DNA from: Amycolatopsis camponoti
GTDB taxonomy: Bacteria; Actinomycetota; Actinomycetes; Mycobacteriales; Pseudonocardiaceae
Direction: 5' to 3'
Length of the DNA: 64,000 nt
Assembly (NCBI RefSeq): GCF_902497555.1
Contig: NZ_CABVGP010000003.1
Coordinates: 1,736,001 to 1,800,000, forward strand
The notes beneath the pieces are model-generated. The model made no database searches and was not told where the DNA came from. It saw nothing but the letters and a program-made list of their open reading frames with translations. Both the position numbers and the translations under genes were made by a program. Below are positions 34,881-43,513 of this stretch, in pieces (within the stretch, counting starts at the first letter, position 1; every line of letters begins with the position of its first letter).

Positions 34881-35885
34881 GTGCCCGTCAACGCCCAGTA
34901 CCGCCTCGCCGCCCGCCCGGCCGCCGGGCTGCCGAAGGACACCGACTGGCAGTACACCGAGGAAGCCGTTCCGGCGCCCGGCGACGGCGAGTTCCTGGTC
35001 AAGGTCCGGTACCTGTCGCTCGACCCCGCGATGCGCACGTGGATGAACGCCGGCCGGTCCTACGTTCCGCCGGTCGGCATCGGCGAAGTCATGCGCGCGG
35101 CCGGGATCGCCGAGGTCGTCGAGTCACGCCACCCGGGCTTCCGCGCCGGGCAGAGCGTGTTCGGGACCTTCGGCGTCCAGGACTTCGCCGTCTCGGACGG
35201 CAAGGGCGTCACGATCGTCGACACGTCGCTCGCGCCGGCGCCGACGTTCCTCGGCGCGCTCGGGATCAGCGGGATCACCGCCTACTTCGGGCTGTTCGAC
35301 GTCGGCCGGCCCGAGCCGGGCCAGACCGTCGCCGTCTCGGCCGCGGCCGGGTCCGTCGGGATCGTGGTGGGCCAGCTCGCCAAGATCCACGGCTGCCGTG
35401 TCGTCGGCATCGCGGGCGGGCCCGGAAAGTGCCGGATGCTGGTCGAGGAGTACGGCTTCGACGCCGCCGTCGACCACCGCGCCGGGAACGTCCGCGCCGA
35501 CCTCAAGGAGCACGCGCCCGACGGCATCGACGTCTTCTTCGACAACGTCGGTGGCGACGTCCTCGAAGCGGCGCTGGCCCGGCTCGCGCGCGGCGCCCGG
35601 ATCGTGCTCAGCGGCGCGGTTTCCCAGTACAACAGCACCGAAGGCCCGCGCGGCCCGGCCAACTACATGCAGCTGCTGGTGCGGCGCGCGTCGATGACCG
35701 GGTTCGTCTTCTCCGACTATGCCGAGCGTTACCCGGAGGCGATCGCCGCGCTGGCCGGCTGGCTGGGCGAGGGCAAGCTGAAGTCGCGTGAAGACGTCGT
35801 CGAAGGCGGGATCGCGAAGTTCCCGGAGACGCTGCTCAAGCTGTTCCGCGGCGAGAACACCGGCAAGCTGGTGCTGGCGCTGTGA
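34881..35885 (+). CDS. NADP-dependent MDR oxidoreductase (zinc-free)
   Basis: This 334-residue medium-chain reductase of the leukotriene B4 dehydrogenase/YncB type has a GroES-like N-terminus (YLSLDPAMRTWMNAGRSY). The cofactor motif is AVSAAAGSVGIVVGQLAKI, followed by VFFDNVGGDVLEAAL. Zinc ligands of alcohol dehydrogenases are absent. It should reduce an enone or quinone. The GTG start has GAGGAG upstream and the stop overlaps hxlR (GTGA). Confidence 0.9.
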   Translation: MPVNAQYRLAARPAAGLPKDTDWQYTEEAVPAPGDGEFLVKVRYLSLDPAMRTWMNAGRSYVPPVGIGEVMRAAGIAEVVESRHPGFRAGQSVFGTFGVQDFAVSDGKGVTIVDTSLAPAPTFLGALGISGITAYFGLFDVGRPEPGQTVAVSAAAGSVGIVVGQLAKIHGCRVVGIAGGPGKCRMLVEEYGFDAAVDHRAGNVRADLKEHAPDGIDVFFDNVGGDVLEAALARLARGARIVLSGAVSQYNSTEGPRGPANYMQLLVRRASMTGFVFSDYAERYPEAIAALAGWLGEGKLKSREDVVEGGIAKFPETLLKLFRGENTGKLVLAL

Positions 35886-36328
35886 CCGACCTGACGCACC
35901 GCTTCACGGCGGACTCGGTCGGGCGGGCGCTCGACCTGGTCGGCGAGCGGTGGAGCCTGCTCATCCTGCGCGAGGCGTTCTTCGGCGTGCGGCGCTACGG
36001 CGAGTTCGCGCGCAACCTGTCGATCCCGCGCCCGACGCTGTCCGCCCGGCTCAAGACGCTCGTCGAGGCGGGTGTGCTGACGCGCGTCGAAGACGTGCCG
36101 GATCGTCCCGAGTACCACCTCACGCAGGCCGGGCGGGACCTCTTCGGCGCCGTCGTCACGCTGATGCAGTGGGGCGACAAGCACCTGGCCGGTCCGGAAG
36201 GCCCGCCGATCCTGTTGCGGCACAAGGACTGCGGCGAGATCTCGGAGACGTATGTCGCGTGTGGACACTGCGGCGGCGCGGTCACCACCGACAAGGTGAC
36301 CCCGGAACCCGGCCCCGGGTTCCGCTAG
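35882..36328 (+). CDS. HxlR-family transcriptional regulator
   Basis: This 148-residue winged-helix protein has the HxlR signature LDLVGERWSLLILREAFFGV, recognition region PRPTLSARLKTLVEAGVL and wing PEYHLTQAGRDLF. A C-terminal tail has four cysteines (DCGEI; ACGHCGG) that may bind zinc. Last gene of the operon, overlapping the oxidoreductase stop; it may autoregulate through the tandem repeats at 33725-33758. The 3' end overlaps the convergent dacC by 4 bp. Confidence 0.9.
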   Translation: MTDLTHRFTADSVGRALDLVGERWSLLILREAFFGVRRYGEFARNLSIPRPTLSARLKTLVEAGVLTRVEDVPDRPEYHLTQAGRDLFGAVVTLMQWGDKHLAGPEGPPILLRHKDCGEISETYVACGHCGGAVTTDKVTPEPGPGFR

Positions 36329-37569
36329 TTCGCGGCCTTCGTGCGCCGGCGCCCGACCACGAACCCGCCGACGATGATCAGGAACACCACCAGCGTGATG
36401 ATCCAGCCGGTGACGCCGAACGGGTCCTCCTTGGCGGCCGACGCGGCCGAGGACGTCCCGCTGTTGCCGGTGCCGCCGTCGGCGACCGAAGACGGGTTGC
36501 TGCCGTCGGGCGTGGCGACCGGGGACTGGTAGTCGATCCGGCCGACCGGCACCGCGCGGTCGGCCTCCAGCGCGAAGCCGTAGTCGAGCAGCTTCGCCGC
36601 CTGGTCGACGACCTTCGTCGGCTTCTGCTCGGCGCGCAGCATGACGACCGCGAGCCGCTTGCCCTTCTGCTGCGCCGCGCCGACGTAGGTGTGGCGGGCG
36701 TCGTCGGTGAAGCCGGTCTTGCCGCCGAGGAAGCCGGGGTAGACACCGAGCAGCTTGTTGTCGTTGTAGATCGGGATGGCCGGCTTGCCGCCGGTCGCCG
36801 GGATCTCGAAGTTCTTCGTCGAGACGACCTTCGCGAACTCCGGCTGCTTCATCGCGTAGTGGAAGATCAGGCTCAGGTCGTAGGCCGAGGTCGACATGCC
36901 CGGCCCGTCGAGCCCCGACGGCGTCGCGGCGCGCGTGTCGTGCGCGCCGATGCGGGCCGCCAGCGCGTTCATCTTGGTCACCGCCGCGTCGACCCCGCCG
37001 AGCGCCGTGGCGAAGGCGTGCGCGACGTCGTTGCCCGAGTGCATCAGCAGGCCGTGGAGCAGCTGGTCGACGGTGTACTGGCCGCCGGCGACGAGGCCGA
37101 CGCAGGTGCACTCCTGCTCGGCGTCCTCCTTCGTCGCGACGAGCACCTGCTGCGGGTTCAGCTGGGTGACCACGACGAGGGCGAGCAGCGTCTTGATCAG
37201 CGACGCCGGCCGCTCCCGGGCGTGCGGGTCCTTCGCCGCGACGACCGCGCCGGTGTCGAGGTCCTGCACCACCCACGACGCCGCGGTGTTGCCGTCCGGC
37301 GGGTTGAGCGCGCCGTCCGGGGTGACCAGGCCGCACTCGGCCATCCGCGGGCCGCCGACCGGGACGGCGGGCACGGCCAGCGCGGCCGGGACCTGCTGGC
37401 CGGGGGCGGGCCGCTCCGACGTGTCGACGGGGGCCGGCGGGGCCTGGCGGTTCGCGCACTGGCCCTGCTGCGGCGCCGCGGCCGCGAGGACCGGGGTGCT
37501 CAGGGCCAGGAGGGCGGCGGCGAGCGTCGTCGTGAAGACCTTGAGCGACCGGAAGACAGCGGAGTGCAC
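36325..37569 (-). CDS. dacC: D-alanyl-D-alanine carboxypeptidase (PBP, S11)
   Basis: This 414-residue exported, membrane-anchored enzyme trims peptidoglycan pentapeptides. It has a signal peptide (TTTLAAALLALSTPVLAAA) and the SxxK motif in RPASLIKTLLA. The SxN motif is in LMHSGNDVAH and KTG in LGGKTGFTDDA. A C-terminal Ser/Thr-rich linker is followed by a membrane helix (GWIITLVVFLIIVGGFVVG) and RRR. The GTG start has TAGATT 6 nt upstream. It is divergent from the SCO4848-like gene, as at the Streptomyces SCO4847-4848 locus. Confidence 0.92.
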   Translation of the reverse strand: MHSAVFRSLKVFTTTLAAALLALSTPVLAAAAPQQGQCANRQAPPAPVDTSERPAPGQQVPAALAVPAVPVGGPRMAECGLVTPDGALNPPDGNTAASWVVQDLDTGAVVAAKDPHARERPASLIKTLLALVVVTQLNPQQVLVATKEDAEQECTCVGLVAGGQYTVDQLLHGLLMHSGNDVAHAFATALGGVDAAVTKMNALAARIGAHDTRAATPSGLDGPGMSTSAYDLSLIFHYAMKQPEFAKVVSTKNFEIPATGGKPAIPIYNDNKLLGVYPGFLGGKTGFTDDARHTYVGAAQQKGKRLAVVMLRAEQKPTKVVDQAAKLLDYGFALEADRAVPVGRIDYQSPVATPDGSNPSSVADGGTGNSGTSSAASAAKEDPFGVTGWIITLVVFLIIVGGFVVGRRRTKAAN

Positions 37570-37612
37570 CCACGCAATCTAGCGCCGAGGCGTGCGTCGC
37601 ATACTCAGGGGC
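37570..37612. promoter_or_regulatory. Compact divergent promoter, dacC / SCO4848-like gene
   Basis: Only 43 bp separate the two starts. TAGATT (minus strand, 37581-37576) lies 6 nt before the dacC GTG and CATACT (37600-37605) lies 7 nt before ATG 37613. Both genes would have leaderless transcripts and their -35 regions would overlap each other's coding-proximal DNA. Confidence 0.5.
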
Positions 37613-37849
37613 ATGCGGATTTCCCGAGGCACCTCGCTGTTCCTGCTGGCCTTCGGCGTGTGGTCGTGGATCATCTGGATCACCTTCGCCAAGAACCTGT
37701 GGGCCAGCGACCAGTCGTGGACCCCCGACGGCTCGCCGACCGCGTACTTCGTGGTGCACGCGGTGCTGACGGTCGTGTCGTTCGTGCTCGGGACGATCAT
37801 CGGCGTGCTGGGCTGGCGCGCGTTCCGCGCGTCCCGGGTCGCCTCCTGA
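37613..37849 (+). CDS. SCO4848-family membrane protein
   Basis: This 78-residue protein has two helices (SLFLLAFGVWSWIIWITFA and VHAVLTVVSFVLGTIIGVLGW). The aromatic first helix and following NLW motif are typical of the SCO4848 family, conserved in actinobacteria beside a D-Ala-D-Ala carboxypeptidase. The function is unknown; a cell-wall role is inferred from context only. A protein of this size would often be missed. Confidence 0.85.
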   Translation: MRISRGTSLFLLAFGVWSWIIWITFAKNLWASDQSWTPDGSPTAYFVVHAVLTVVSFVLGTIIGVLGWRAFRASRVAS

Positions 37850-37912
37850 CTTTGGTCGGTGGCGCGGTCCCCGGGGCCGGTTTAGGTTGACGCCACTGAC
37901 TCTGGAGGTGGA

Positions 37913-39313
37913 ATGTCCCGTTTACGCCGAATGGCGGCCCCGCTCGTGCTGGCCGTCGGGGGCGGCCTGTTCGCGGCGGCCCCGGCCGCGGAGGCCGCGC
38001 CGGTCGCCTGCGACACGACGAGCACGCCGTACACGTACGTCGTGACCTACCAGCCGGGCACGCGCGCTTCGGCGGTCGACAAGGAGCTGGCGGCCAAGTG
38101 CGGCACGAAGGTGGCGTACTACGGCGAGATCGGCGTCGCGATCGCCAGCTCGCGCAACGCGGACTTCCAGCAGAAGATCGGCGTCTACCGGGCGTATTCG
38201 GGCGGGAAGGACGTGGCTTCCCAGGGGGCCGCGGCTTCCGCCCGCTCGCTGGGTGCGGTGCGGACGCTGGAGGACACGCGGACCACCGCGGCCGCGGGTG
38301 ACCTGTCGGCGCAGCAGTGGGACATGAAGGCGATCCACGCGCCCGAGGCGAACAAGAAGTACCAGGGCAGCCGCTCGGTGACGGTCGGCGTCCTGGACTC
38401 GGGCATCGACGCGACGCACCCGGCGCTCAAGGCGGCGGTTTCCCCGTCCGAGTCGGCGGGCTGCATCACGGGCGCGCCGGACCTGACGCCGGCATCGTGG
38501 GCGCCGACGACGTCCGACCACGGCACGCACGTGGCGGGCACGATCGCGGGCAAGGACCCGGCGGCGGGCTTCACGGGCATCGCACCGGGCGTGCGCCTGG
38601 CCTCGGTGAAGGTGGTCAACGACGACGGCTACATCTTCCCGGAGTCGGCGGTCTGCGGCTTCGTGTGGGCGGCGAAGCACGGCTTCCCGGTGACGAACAA
38701 CAGCTACTACATCGACCCGGGCATGTTCTTCTGCTCGAAGGAGCCGGGCGACGCGGCGGCGTATGAAGCAGTGCGCCGCGCGATCGAGTTCTCGACGCGC
38801 CACGGGGTCCTGAACGTGTCGGCGGCGGGCAACTCGGGCTTCGACACGACGGCGCAGACGACGGACCCGAACCGCCCGCACCCGGTGGACTCGTCGTGCG
38901 GAATCCTCCCGAAGGCGATCGACGGCGTGGTGAAGGTGTCGTCGGTGGGGTACGCGGGCACGAAGTCGTCGTTCAGCAACTACGGAGCGATCGACGTGAC
39001 GGCCCCGGGTGGGGACTTCTCGCAGTTGCCGCCGGCTGGTGAAGGGCCGTCGTGCCCGCTGTCGACGACGGTGTTCGGCGGGTTGTATGGCTCGAAGTGC
39101 GGGACGTCGATGGCCTCGCCGCACGCGGCGGGGGTTGCGGCGCTGATCGCGTCTCGTTTCCGCGGGCTTCCGCCGCAGCTGCTGGCTCGCGTTCTCACCG
39201 GCGAGGCGGACCCGGTGAAGTGCGCATCGGCGGAGACGGAGTGCACAGGGCCGGCGAAGAACAACTCGTACTACGGCCACGGCCTGGTCAACGCCCTGGA
39301 CGCGGTGCGCTGA
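37913..39313 (+). CDS. Secreted subtilisin-like serine protease (S8)
   Basis: This 466-residue protein has a signal peptide (LVLAVGGGLFAAAPAAEA). An inhibitor-I9-like propeptide (YVVTYQPGTRASAVDKEL) precedes an S8 catalytic domain. The triad is Asp in VGVLDSGIDATHP, His in DHGTHVAGTIAG and Ser in CGTSMASPHAAGVAAL; Asn of NNSYYI stabilises the oxyanion. There is no C-terminal P-domain. It is expected to be an extracellular protease. The start follows GGAGGTGG. Confidence 0.94.
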   Translation: MSRLRRMAAPLVLAVGGGLFAAAPAAEAAPVACDTTSTPYTYVVTYQPGTRASAVDKELAAKCGTKVAYYGEIGVAIASSRNADFQQKIGVYRAYSGGKDVASQGAAASARSLGAVRTLEDTRTTAAAGDLSAQQWDMKAIHAPEANKKYQGSRSVTVGVLDSGIDATHPALKAAVSPSESAGCITGAPDLTPASWAPTTSDHGTHVAGTIAGKDPAAGFTGIAPGVRLASVKVVNDDGYIFPESAVCGFVWAAKHGFPVTNNSYYIDPGMFFCSKEPGDAAAYEAVRRAIEFSTRHGVLNVSAAGNSGFDTTAQTTDPNRPHPVDSSCGILPKAIDGVVKVSSVGYAGTKSSFSNYGAIDVTAPGGDFSQLPPAGEGPSCPLSTTVFGGLYGSKCGTSMASPHAAGVAALIASRFRGLPPQLLARVLTGEADPVKCASAETECTGPAKNNSYYGHGLVNALDAVR

Positions 39314-39329
39314 CCCCAGCAAAGGAGCA

Positions 39330-39469
39330 GGGTGGTCATCCCGTCGCCTGAGGCCGTCAAATCACTTTGAGCCGGGCCCGCAACACAGAGACCACCGCGA
39401 GACGACAACGCAAGCTTGCGGGCCCGGCTCAAAGTGATAGGCCTCAATCAGGCGACGGGATGACCACCC
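39330..39469. repeat. 140-nt long inverted repeat element
   Basis: Arms 39330-39383 and 39416-39469 are each 54 nt. They pair perfectly over 22 bp (outer) and 23 bp (inner) around a 9-nt internal loop, with a 32-nt terminal loop. The outer arm begins GGGTGGTCATCCCGTCGCC and the inner part is ATCACTTTGAGCCGGGCCC. The element lies 17 bp after the protease stop. A third partial copy of the outer end occurs at 39508-39522. Confidence 0.85.
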
Positions 39470-39670
39470 AGCGGCCCACCTCTCAAACGAGAGACAGCAG
39501 CGAAACGGGTGGTCATCCCGGAGCCTGCCGGTCCGGCGAGGACATGCTTTTGCTTTTTCACGGCTGACTTCTGCCGTGGCTTAATCCTGCCGTGACTTAA
39601 CCCTGCCGCGGCAAAGCAGGAGGTCTGGTGACCTCGTGGTCGGCCTTCGCTGCCGGCCGTCGGTTGCGAG
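39470..39670. other. Intergenic remainder with short repeats
   Basis: No gene is seen. A partial copy of the inverted-repeat end (GGGTGGTCATCCCG) lies at 39508-39522, and two and a half 16-bp direct repeats (CTGCCGTGGCTTAATC and relatives) at 39571-39612. The block looks like worn repeat DNA. Confidence 0.5.
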
Positions 39671-39673
39671 AAA

Positions 39674-39705
39674 AAGGGCCCCCGCTCAGGTGAGCGGGGG
39701 CCCTT
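39674..39705. terminator. Bidirectional hairpin terminator (sdhB side)
   Basis: A perfect 15-bp stem (AAGGGCCCCCGCTCA and complement) with a 2-nt GG spacer is flanked by AAAA and TTCTT. It lies 14 bp after the sdhB stop. Confidence 0.85.
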
Positions 39706-39718
39706 CTTCGTCAGAACG

Positions 39719-40489
39719 TCAGACGCGCTTGAACAACAGTGCGCGCTTCACTTCCTGGATCGCCTTCGTCACCTGGATTCCTCGGGGGCAGGCGTCCGTG
39801 CAGTTGAACGTCGTGCGGCAGCGCCAGACACCCTCGCCGTCGTTGAGGATGTCCAGGCGCTCCTCCGCTCCCTCGTCACGGGAGTCGAAGATGAACCGGT
39901 GGGCGTTCACGATCGCCGCCGGGCCGAAGTACGAGCCGTCGTTCCAGTACACCGGGCACGAGGACGTGCAGCACGCGCACAGGATGCACTTCGTCGTGTC
40001 GTCGAACCGGTCGCGGTCCGCCTGGGACTGGAGACGCTCGCGGGTGGGCTCGGGGCTGTAGTTGATCAGGTACGGCTTGATCGCCCGGTACGCCTCGAAG
40101 AACGGGTCCATGTCGACGTACAGGTCCTTCAACGTCGTCAGGCCCTTGATCGGGGCGATCGTGATCGTCGTCGGCTTGCCGTTCGGGGACAGCAGGTCCT
40201 TCATCAGGACCTTGCACGCCAGGCGGTTGATGCCGTTGATCTGCATCGCGTCCGAACCACACACGCCGTGGGCGCACGAGCGGCGGAACGAGAACGTGCC
40301 GTCGATGTAGTCCTTGACGTAGAACAGCAGATTGAGCAGGCGGTCGGTGCGCTGCGCCGGGACCTCGTAGGACTCCCAGTGCGGCTCCTGATCCACCTCC
40401 GGGTTGAACCGGAGGATCTTCAGCGTGACCGTGATCGGCGTGTGCTCATCGGAAGCAGAAGCCGAAGGAGCTTCAGCAATAGCAGTCAT
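39719..40489 (-). CDS. sdhB: Succinate dehydrogenase iron-sulfur subunit
   Basis: This 256-residue electron-transfer subunit has the [2Fe-2S] ligands in RSCAHGVCGSDAMQING. The [4Fe-4S]/[3Fe-4S] ligands are in CILCACCTSSCP and CRTTFNCTDACPRG. It passes electrons from SdhA flavin to the membrane quinone site. It starts on the last base of the sdhA stop. The N-terminus has a short Ala/Ser-rich extension. Confidence 0.96.
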   Translation of the reverse strand: MTAIAEAPSASASDEHTPITVTLKILRFNPEVDQEPHWESYEVPAQRTDRLLNLLFYVKDYIDGTFSFRRSCAHGVCGSDAMQINGINRLACKVLMKDLLSPNGKPTTITIAPIKGLTTLKDLYVDMDPFFEAYRAIKPYLINYSPEPTRERLQSQADRDRFDDTTKCILCACCTSSCPVYWNDGSYFGPAAIVNAHRFIFDSRDEGAEERLDILNDGEGVWRCRTTFNCTDACPRGIQVTKAIQEVKRALLFKRV

Positions 40490-42243
40490 CAGTACTTCCG
40501 CTCCATCGGCTCATAGCGGGTGAAGGTCACGGGCTTGTAGTCCAGGCGGATGTCCGAGGCCAGCTCGGCGCCCTGCTTGTAGGCCATGGTGTGGCGCATG
40601 AAGTTCGTGTCGTCGCGGGTCGGGTAGTCCTCGCGCGCGTGGCCGCCGCGGGACTCCTTGCGGGCGATCGCGCCCACGACCAGCACCTCGGCCAGCTCCA
40701 GCAGGAAGCCCAGCTCGACGGCCTCGAGCAGGTCGGTGTTGTACCGCTTGCCCTTGTCCGCCACGGTGATCCGCTGGTAACGCGCCTTCAGCGCCTGGAC
40801 GTCGGTCAGCGCCTGCTTCAGCGTGTCCTCGGTCCGGTACACCGACGCGTGCGAGTCCATCGTCTGCTGCATTTCCTTGCGGATGTCGGCGACGCGCTCG
40901 TCGCCGTGCTCCGACAGCAGGCCCGCCAGCTGCTCTTCCACCAGCTTGGTGGGTTCCGCCGGCAGCTCGACGTGCTCGTGCGCCAGCGCGTACTCCGCGG
41001 CCGCGATGCCGGCGCGGCGGCCGAACACGTTGATGTCCAGCAGCGAGTTCGTGCCCAGGCGGTTCGAGCCGTGCACGGACACGCACGCGACCTCGCCCGC
41101 CGCGTAGAGACCCGGGATGACGTTCTCGTTGTCCCGCAGCGCCTCGCCGTGGATGTTGGTCGGGATGCCGCCCATCACGTAGTGACAGGTCGGGAACACC
41201 GGCACCGGTTCCTTGACCGGGTCGACGCCCAGGTAGGTCCGGGAGAACTCCATGATGTCCGGGAGCTTCGCGTTCAGCGTCTCCTCGGGGATGTGCGTGA
41301 CGTCCAGGACGACGTAGTCCTTGTTCGGCCCGCAACCCCGGCCCTGCAGCACTTCCTGCACCATCGAGCGCGCCACGATGTCGCGCGGGGCGAGGTCCTT
41401 GATGGTGGGGGCGTAGCGCTCCATGAACCGCTCGCCGGACGCGTTGCGCAGGATCCCGCCCTCGCCGCGGACGGCTTCGGAAATGAGAATGCCCAGGCCC
41501 GCGAGGCCGGTCGGGTGGAACTGGAAGAACTCCATGTCCTCCAGCGGCAGGCCCTTGCGGAAGATGATGCCGAGACCGTCACCGGTGAGGGTGTGCGCGT
41601 TCGACGTCGTCTTGAAGATCTTGCCCGCCCCGCCGGTGGCCATCACGATCGACTTCGCCTGGAAGACGTGCAGCTCGCCGGTGGCCAGCTCGTAGGCGAC
41701 GACGCCGGAGGCGACCGGGTTGCCGTTCTCGTCCGGGGTGGTGACGAGGTCGAGCACGTAGAACTCGTTGAAGAACTCCGTGCCGTACTTGACGCAGTTT
41801 TGGTAAAGCGTCTGGAGGATCATGTGGCCGGTGCGGTCCGCGGCGTAGCAGGCGCGGCGGACCGCGGCCTTGCCGTGGTCACGCGTGTGCCCGCCGAAGC
41901 GGCGCTGGTCGATCTTGCCCTCGGGCGTGCGGTTGAACGGCAGGCCCATCTTCTCGAGGTCGAGGACCGCGTCGATGGCCTCCTTCGCCATGATCTCGGC
42001 GGCGTCCTGGTCGACCAGGTAGTCGCCGCCCTTGATCGTGTCGAAGGTGTGCCACTCCCAGTTGTCCTCTTCGACGTTCGCCAGCGCGGCGCACATGCCG
42101 CCCTGGGCCGCGCCGGTGTGGGACCGGGTCGGGTAGAGCTTGGTGAGGACCGCGGTGCGGGCCCGCTGGCCGGACTCGATGGCCGCGCGCATCCCGGCGC
42201 CGCCGGCGCCGACGATCACCACGTCGTACTTGTGGAACTGCAT
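40489..42243 (-). CDS. sdhA: Succinate dehydrogenase flavoprotein subunit
   Basis: This 584-residue catalytic subunit has an FAD-binding N-terminus (DVVIVGAGGAGMRAAIE) and covalent flavin attachment His in PTRSHTGAAQGG. The active-site region is FFQFHPTGLAGLG, with catalytic Arg downstream near CHYVMGGIPTNIHGE. It oxidises succinate to fumarate. It is third in the order sdhC-sdhD-sdhA-sdhB on the minus strand. Confidence 0.97.
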   Translation of the reverse strand: MQFHKYDVVIVGAGGAGMRAAIESGQRARTAVLTKLYPTRSHTGAAQGGMCAALANVEEDNWEWHTFDTIKGGDYLVDQDAAEIMAKEAIDAVLDLEKMGLPFNRTPEGKIDQRRFGGHTRDHGKAAVRRACYAADRTGHMILQTLYQNCVKYGTEFFNEFYVLDLVTTPDENGNPVASGVVAYELATGELHVFQAKSIVMATGGAGKIFKTTSNAHTLTGDGLGIIFRKGLPLEDMEFFQFHPTGLAGLGILISEAVRGEGGILRNASGERFMERYAPTIKDLAPRDIVARSMVQEVLQGRGCGPNKDYVVLDVTHIPEETLNAKLPDIMEFSRTYLGVDPVKEPVPVFPTCHYVMGGIPTNIHGEALRDNENVIPGLYAAGEVACVSVHGSNRLGTNSLLDINVFGRRAGIAAAEYALAHEHVELPAEPTKLVEEQLAGLLSEHGDERVADIRKEMQQTMDSHASVYRTEDTLKQALTDVQALKARYQRITVADKGKRYNTDLLEAVELGFLLELAEVLVVGAIARKESRGGHAREDYPTRDDTNFMRHTMAYKQGAELASDIRLDYKPVTFTRYEPMERKY

Positions 42244-42261
42244 GGCAGGAAGTCTCCGGAG

Positions 42262-42675
42262 TCAGTTCGCGGGCATGTTCGGGTCGAAGGTGAAGATCAC
42301 CATCGTGCCGACGGCCAGGATCAGCGCCATGGACACGTAGAGCAGGATCTTCAGCCAGAACCGCGTGCTGTCCTTGCGCGCGTAGTCGTCGATGATGGTG
42401 CGCAGCCCGTTGCCGCCGTGGATCTCGGCCAGCCAGAGCATGGCCAGGTCCCAGAACTGCCAGAACGGCGAGGCCCAGCGACCGGCGACGAAGCCCCAGT
42501 TGATGCGGTGCACACCGCCGTCGAGGATGTTCATGATCAGCAGGTGGCCCAGCACCAGGATGATCAGCGCGAGGCCGGAGATCCGCATGAACAGCCAGCT
42601 GTAGAGCTCGAAGTTGCTCCGGCGGGCGGCGGGACGCTTCGGCGCGCGGGGGTTCGCGAGGGCGAGGTCGGCCAT
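42262..42675 (-). CDS. sdhD: Succinate dehydrogenase hydrophobic membrane anchor
   Basis: This 137-residue protein has three helices: WLFMRISGLALIILVLGHLLI, then WDLAMLWLAEIHGGNGLRTII, then LKILLYVSMALILAVGTMVIF. Histidines in helices 1 and 2 (GHLL; EIHGG) could ligate heme b. Together with SdhC it anchors the complex and forms the quinone site. It begins 1 bp after the sdhC stop. Confidence 0.92.
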   Translation of the reverse strand: MADLALANPRAPKRPAARRSNFELYSWLFMRISGLALIILVLGHLLIMNILDGGVHRINWGFVAGRWASPFWQFWDLAMLWLAEIHGGNGLRTIIDDYARKDSTRFWLKILLYVSMALILAVGTMVIFTFDPNMPAN

Positions 42676-42676
42676 G

Positions 42677-43120
42677 TCAGTTACCCCCGAAGAGCGTTTC
42701 GACGGTGCGCTTCAGCATGAAGAACGCACCGGGGACCATCACGACGACCCAGACCACGCCGATCACCCAGAGCATGGCCTTCTGCAGCTTCGGGCCCTTC
42801 GACCAGAAGTCGACCAGCATGACGCGGATGCCGTTGAGCGCGTGGAACAGGACCGCGCCGACCAGGCCGACCTCGAGGAGGTTGACGATCGGGGTCTTGT
42901 ACGTCTCGATGACCTGGTCGTAGGTGTTCGGCGACACGCGCACCAGCGCGGTGTCGAGCACGTGCACGAAGAGGAAGAAGAATGTGAGCACGCCGGTGAT
43001 GCGGTGCAGCACCCAGGACCACATGCCGGGGTCGCCCCGGTAGAAGGTCCCCTGCCGGCGTGAGGCACCCGCCCGATCGCTCGCCTCTGCCGAGGTGGCA
43101 GTGCTCGCCGTGGTGGACAT
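42677..43120 (-). CDS. sdhC: Succinate dehydrogenase cytochrome b556 subunit
   Basis: This 147-residue first gene of the operon has WSWVLHRITGVLTFFFLFVHVLD with the SdhC signature (HRxTG) and a heme-ligand His. FHALNGIRVMLVDF and a last helix (MLWVIGVVWVVVMVPGAFF) follow. GGAGG lies about 10 nt before the ATG. It faces the divergent alpha-galactosidase gene across 393 bp. Confidence 0.93.
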   Translation of the reverse strand: MSTTASTATSAEASDRAGASRRQGTFYRGDPGMWSWVLHRITGVLTFFFLFVHVLDTALVRVSPNTYDQVIETYKTPIVNLLEVGLVGAVLFHALNGIRVMLVDFWSKGPKLQKAMLWVIGVVWVVVMVPGAFFMLKRTVETLFGGN

Positions 43121-43401
43121 CGGTGAACGGCCTCCAACGTCTGACTATGTGCCCGGTGGTCGTGAGGTCCGCAGTCGCCGTGGGACGGCGGCAGTGCCGA
43201 GATCAACGTCATCGAGCCTGGATGAATCGGATGCTAGACCCGCACCCGGGACGCGGCTCACCTCCGGGTTCCCCTCTGTGATGGACCAGACACCGGTACT
43301 CCCGTGCCGCCACCCGGCGGTGTGGCGCAGCGCACTCGGTCGTGCAGAGGCAGACGGCCTTCTGGTCACTGTAGATCTGACGTCTGTGGAGTCTGATATC
43401 T

Positions 43402-43430
43402 GATGCACTAGACCAAAAGGCTGGTGCATC
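43402..43430. promoter_or_regulatory. Inverted repeat, operator candidate for alpha-galactosidase
   Basis: GATGCACTAG-N9-CTGGTGCATC has arms matching at 9 of 10 positions and ends 10 bp before the -35 box of the galactosidase promoter. The size fits a LacI/GntR-type dimer site; the regulator is not encoded next to it. Confidence 0.55.
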
Positions 43431-43440
43431 CGGTTTGTTG

Positions 43441-43469
43441 TTGACCAACCGGCGGGTCATTTCTACTGT
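43441..43469 (+). promoter_or_regulatory. Promoter of the alpha-galactosidase gene
   Basis: TTGACC and TACTGT are separated by 17 bp, a good match to the housekeeping sigma consensus. The -10 ends 44 bp before the GTG start. Confidence 0.6.
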
Positions 43470-43513
43470 CGCTGCCAGATACATCGGATCTCTCACGATG
43501 GGGTGACGTTCTG

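Larger units (their letters stand above)
43121..43513. other. Divergent intergenic region sdhC / alpha-galactosidase
   Basis: These 393 bp hold no convincing gene. The left half should contain the sdh promoter, but no clear hexamers are seen. The right half has an inverted repeat (43402-43430) and a good sigma-70-type promoter (43441-43469). Confidence 0.6.
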
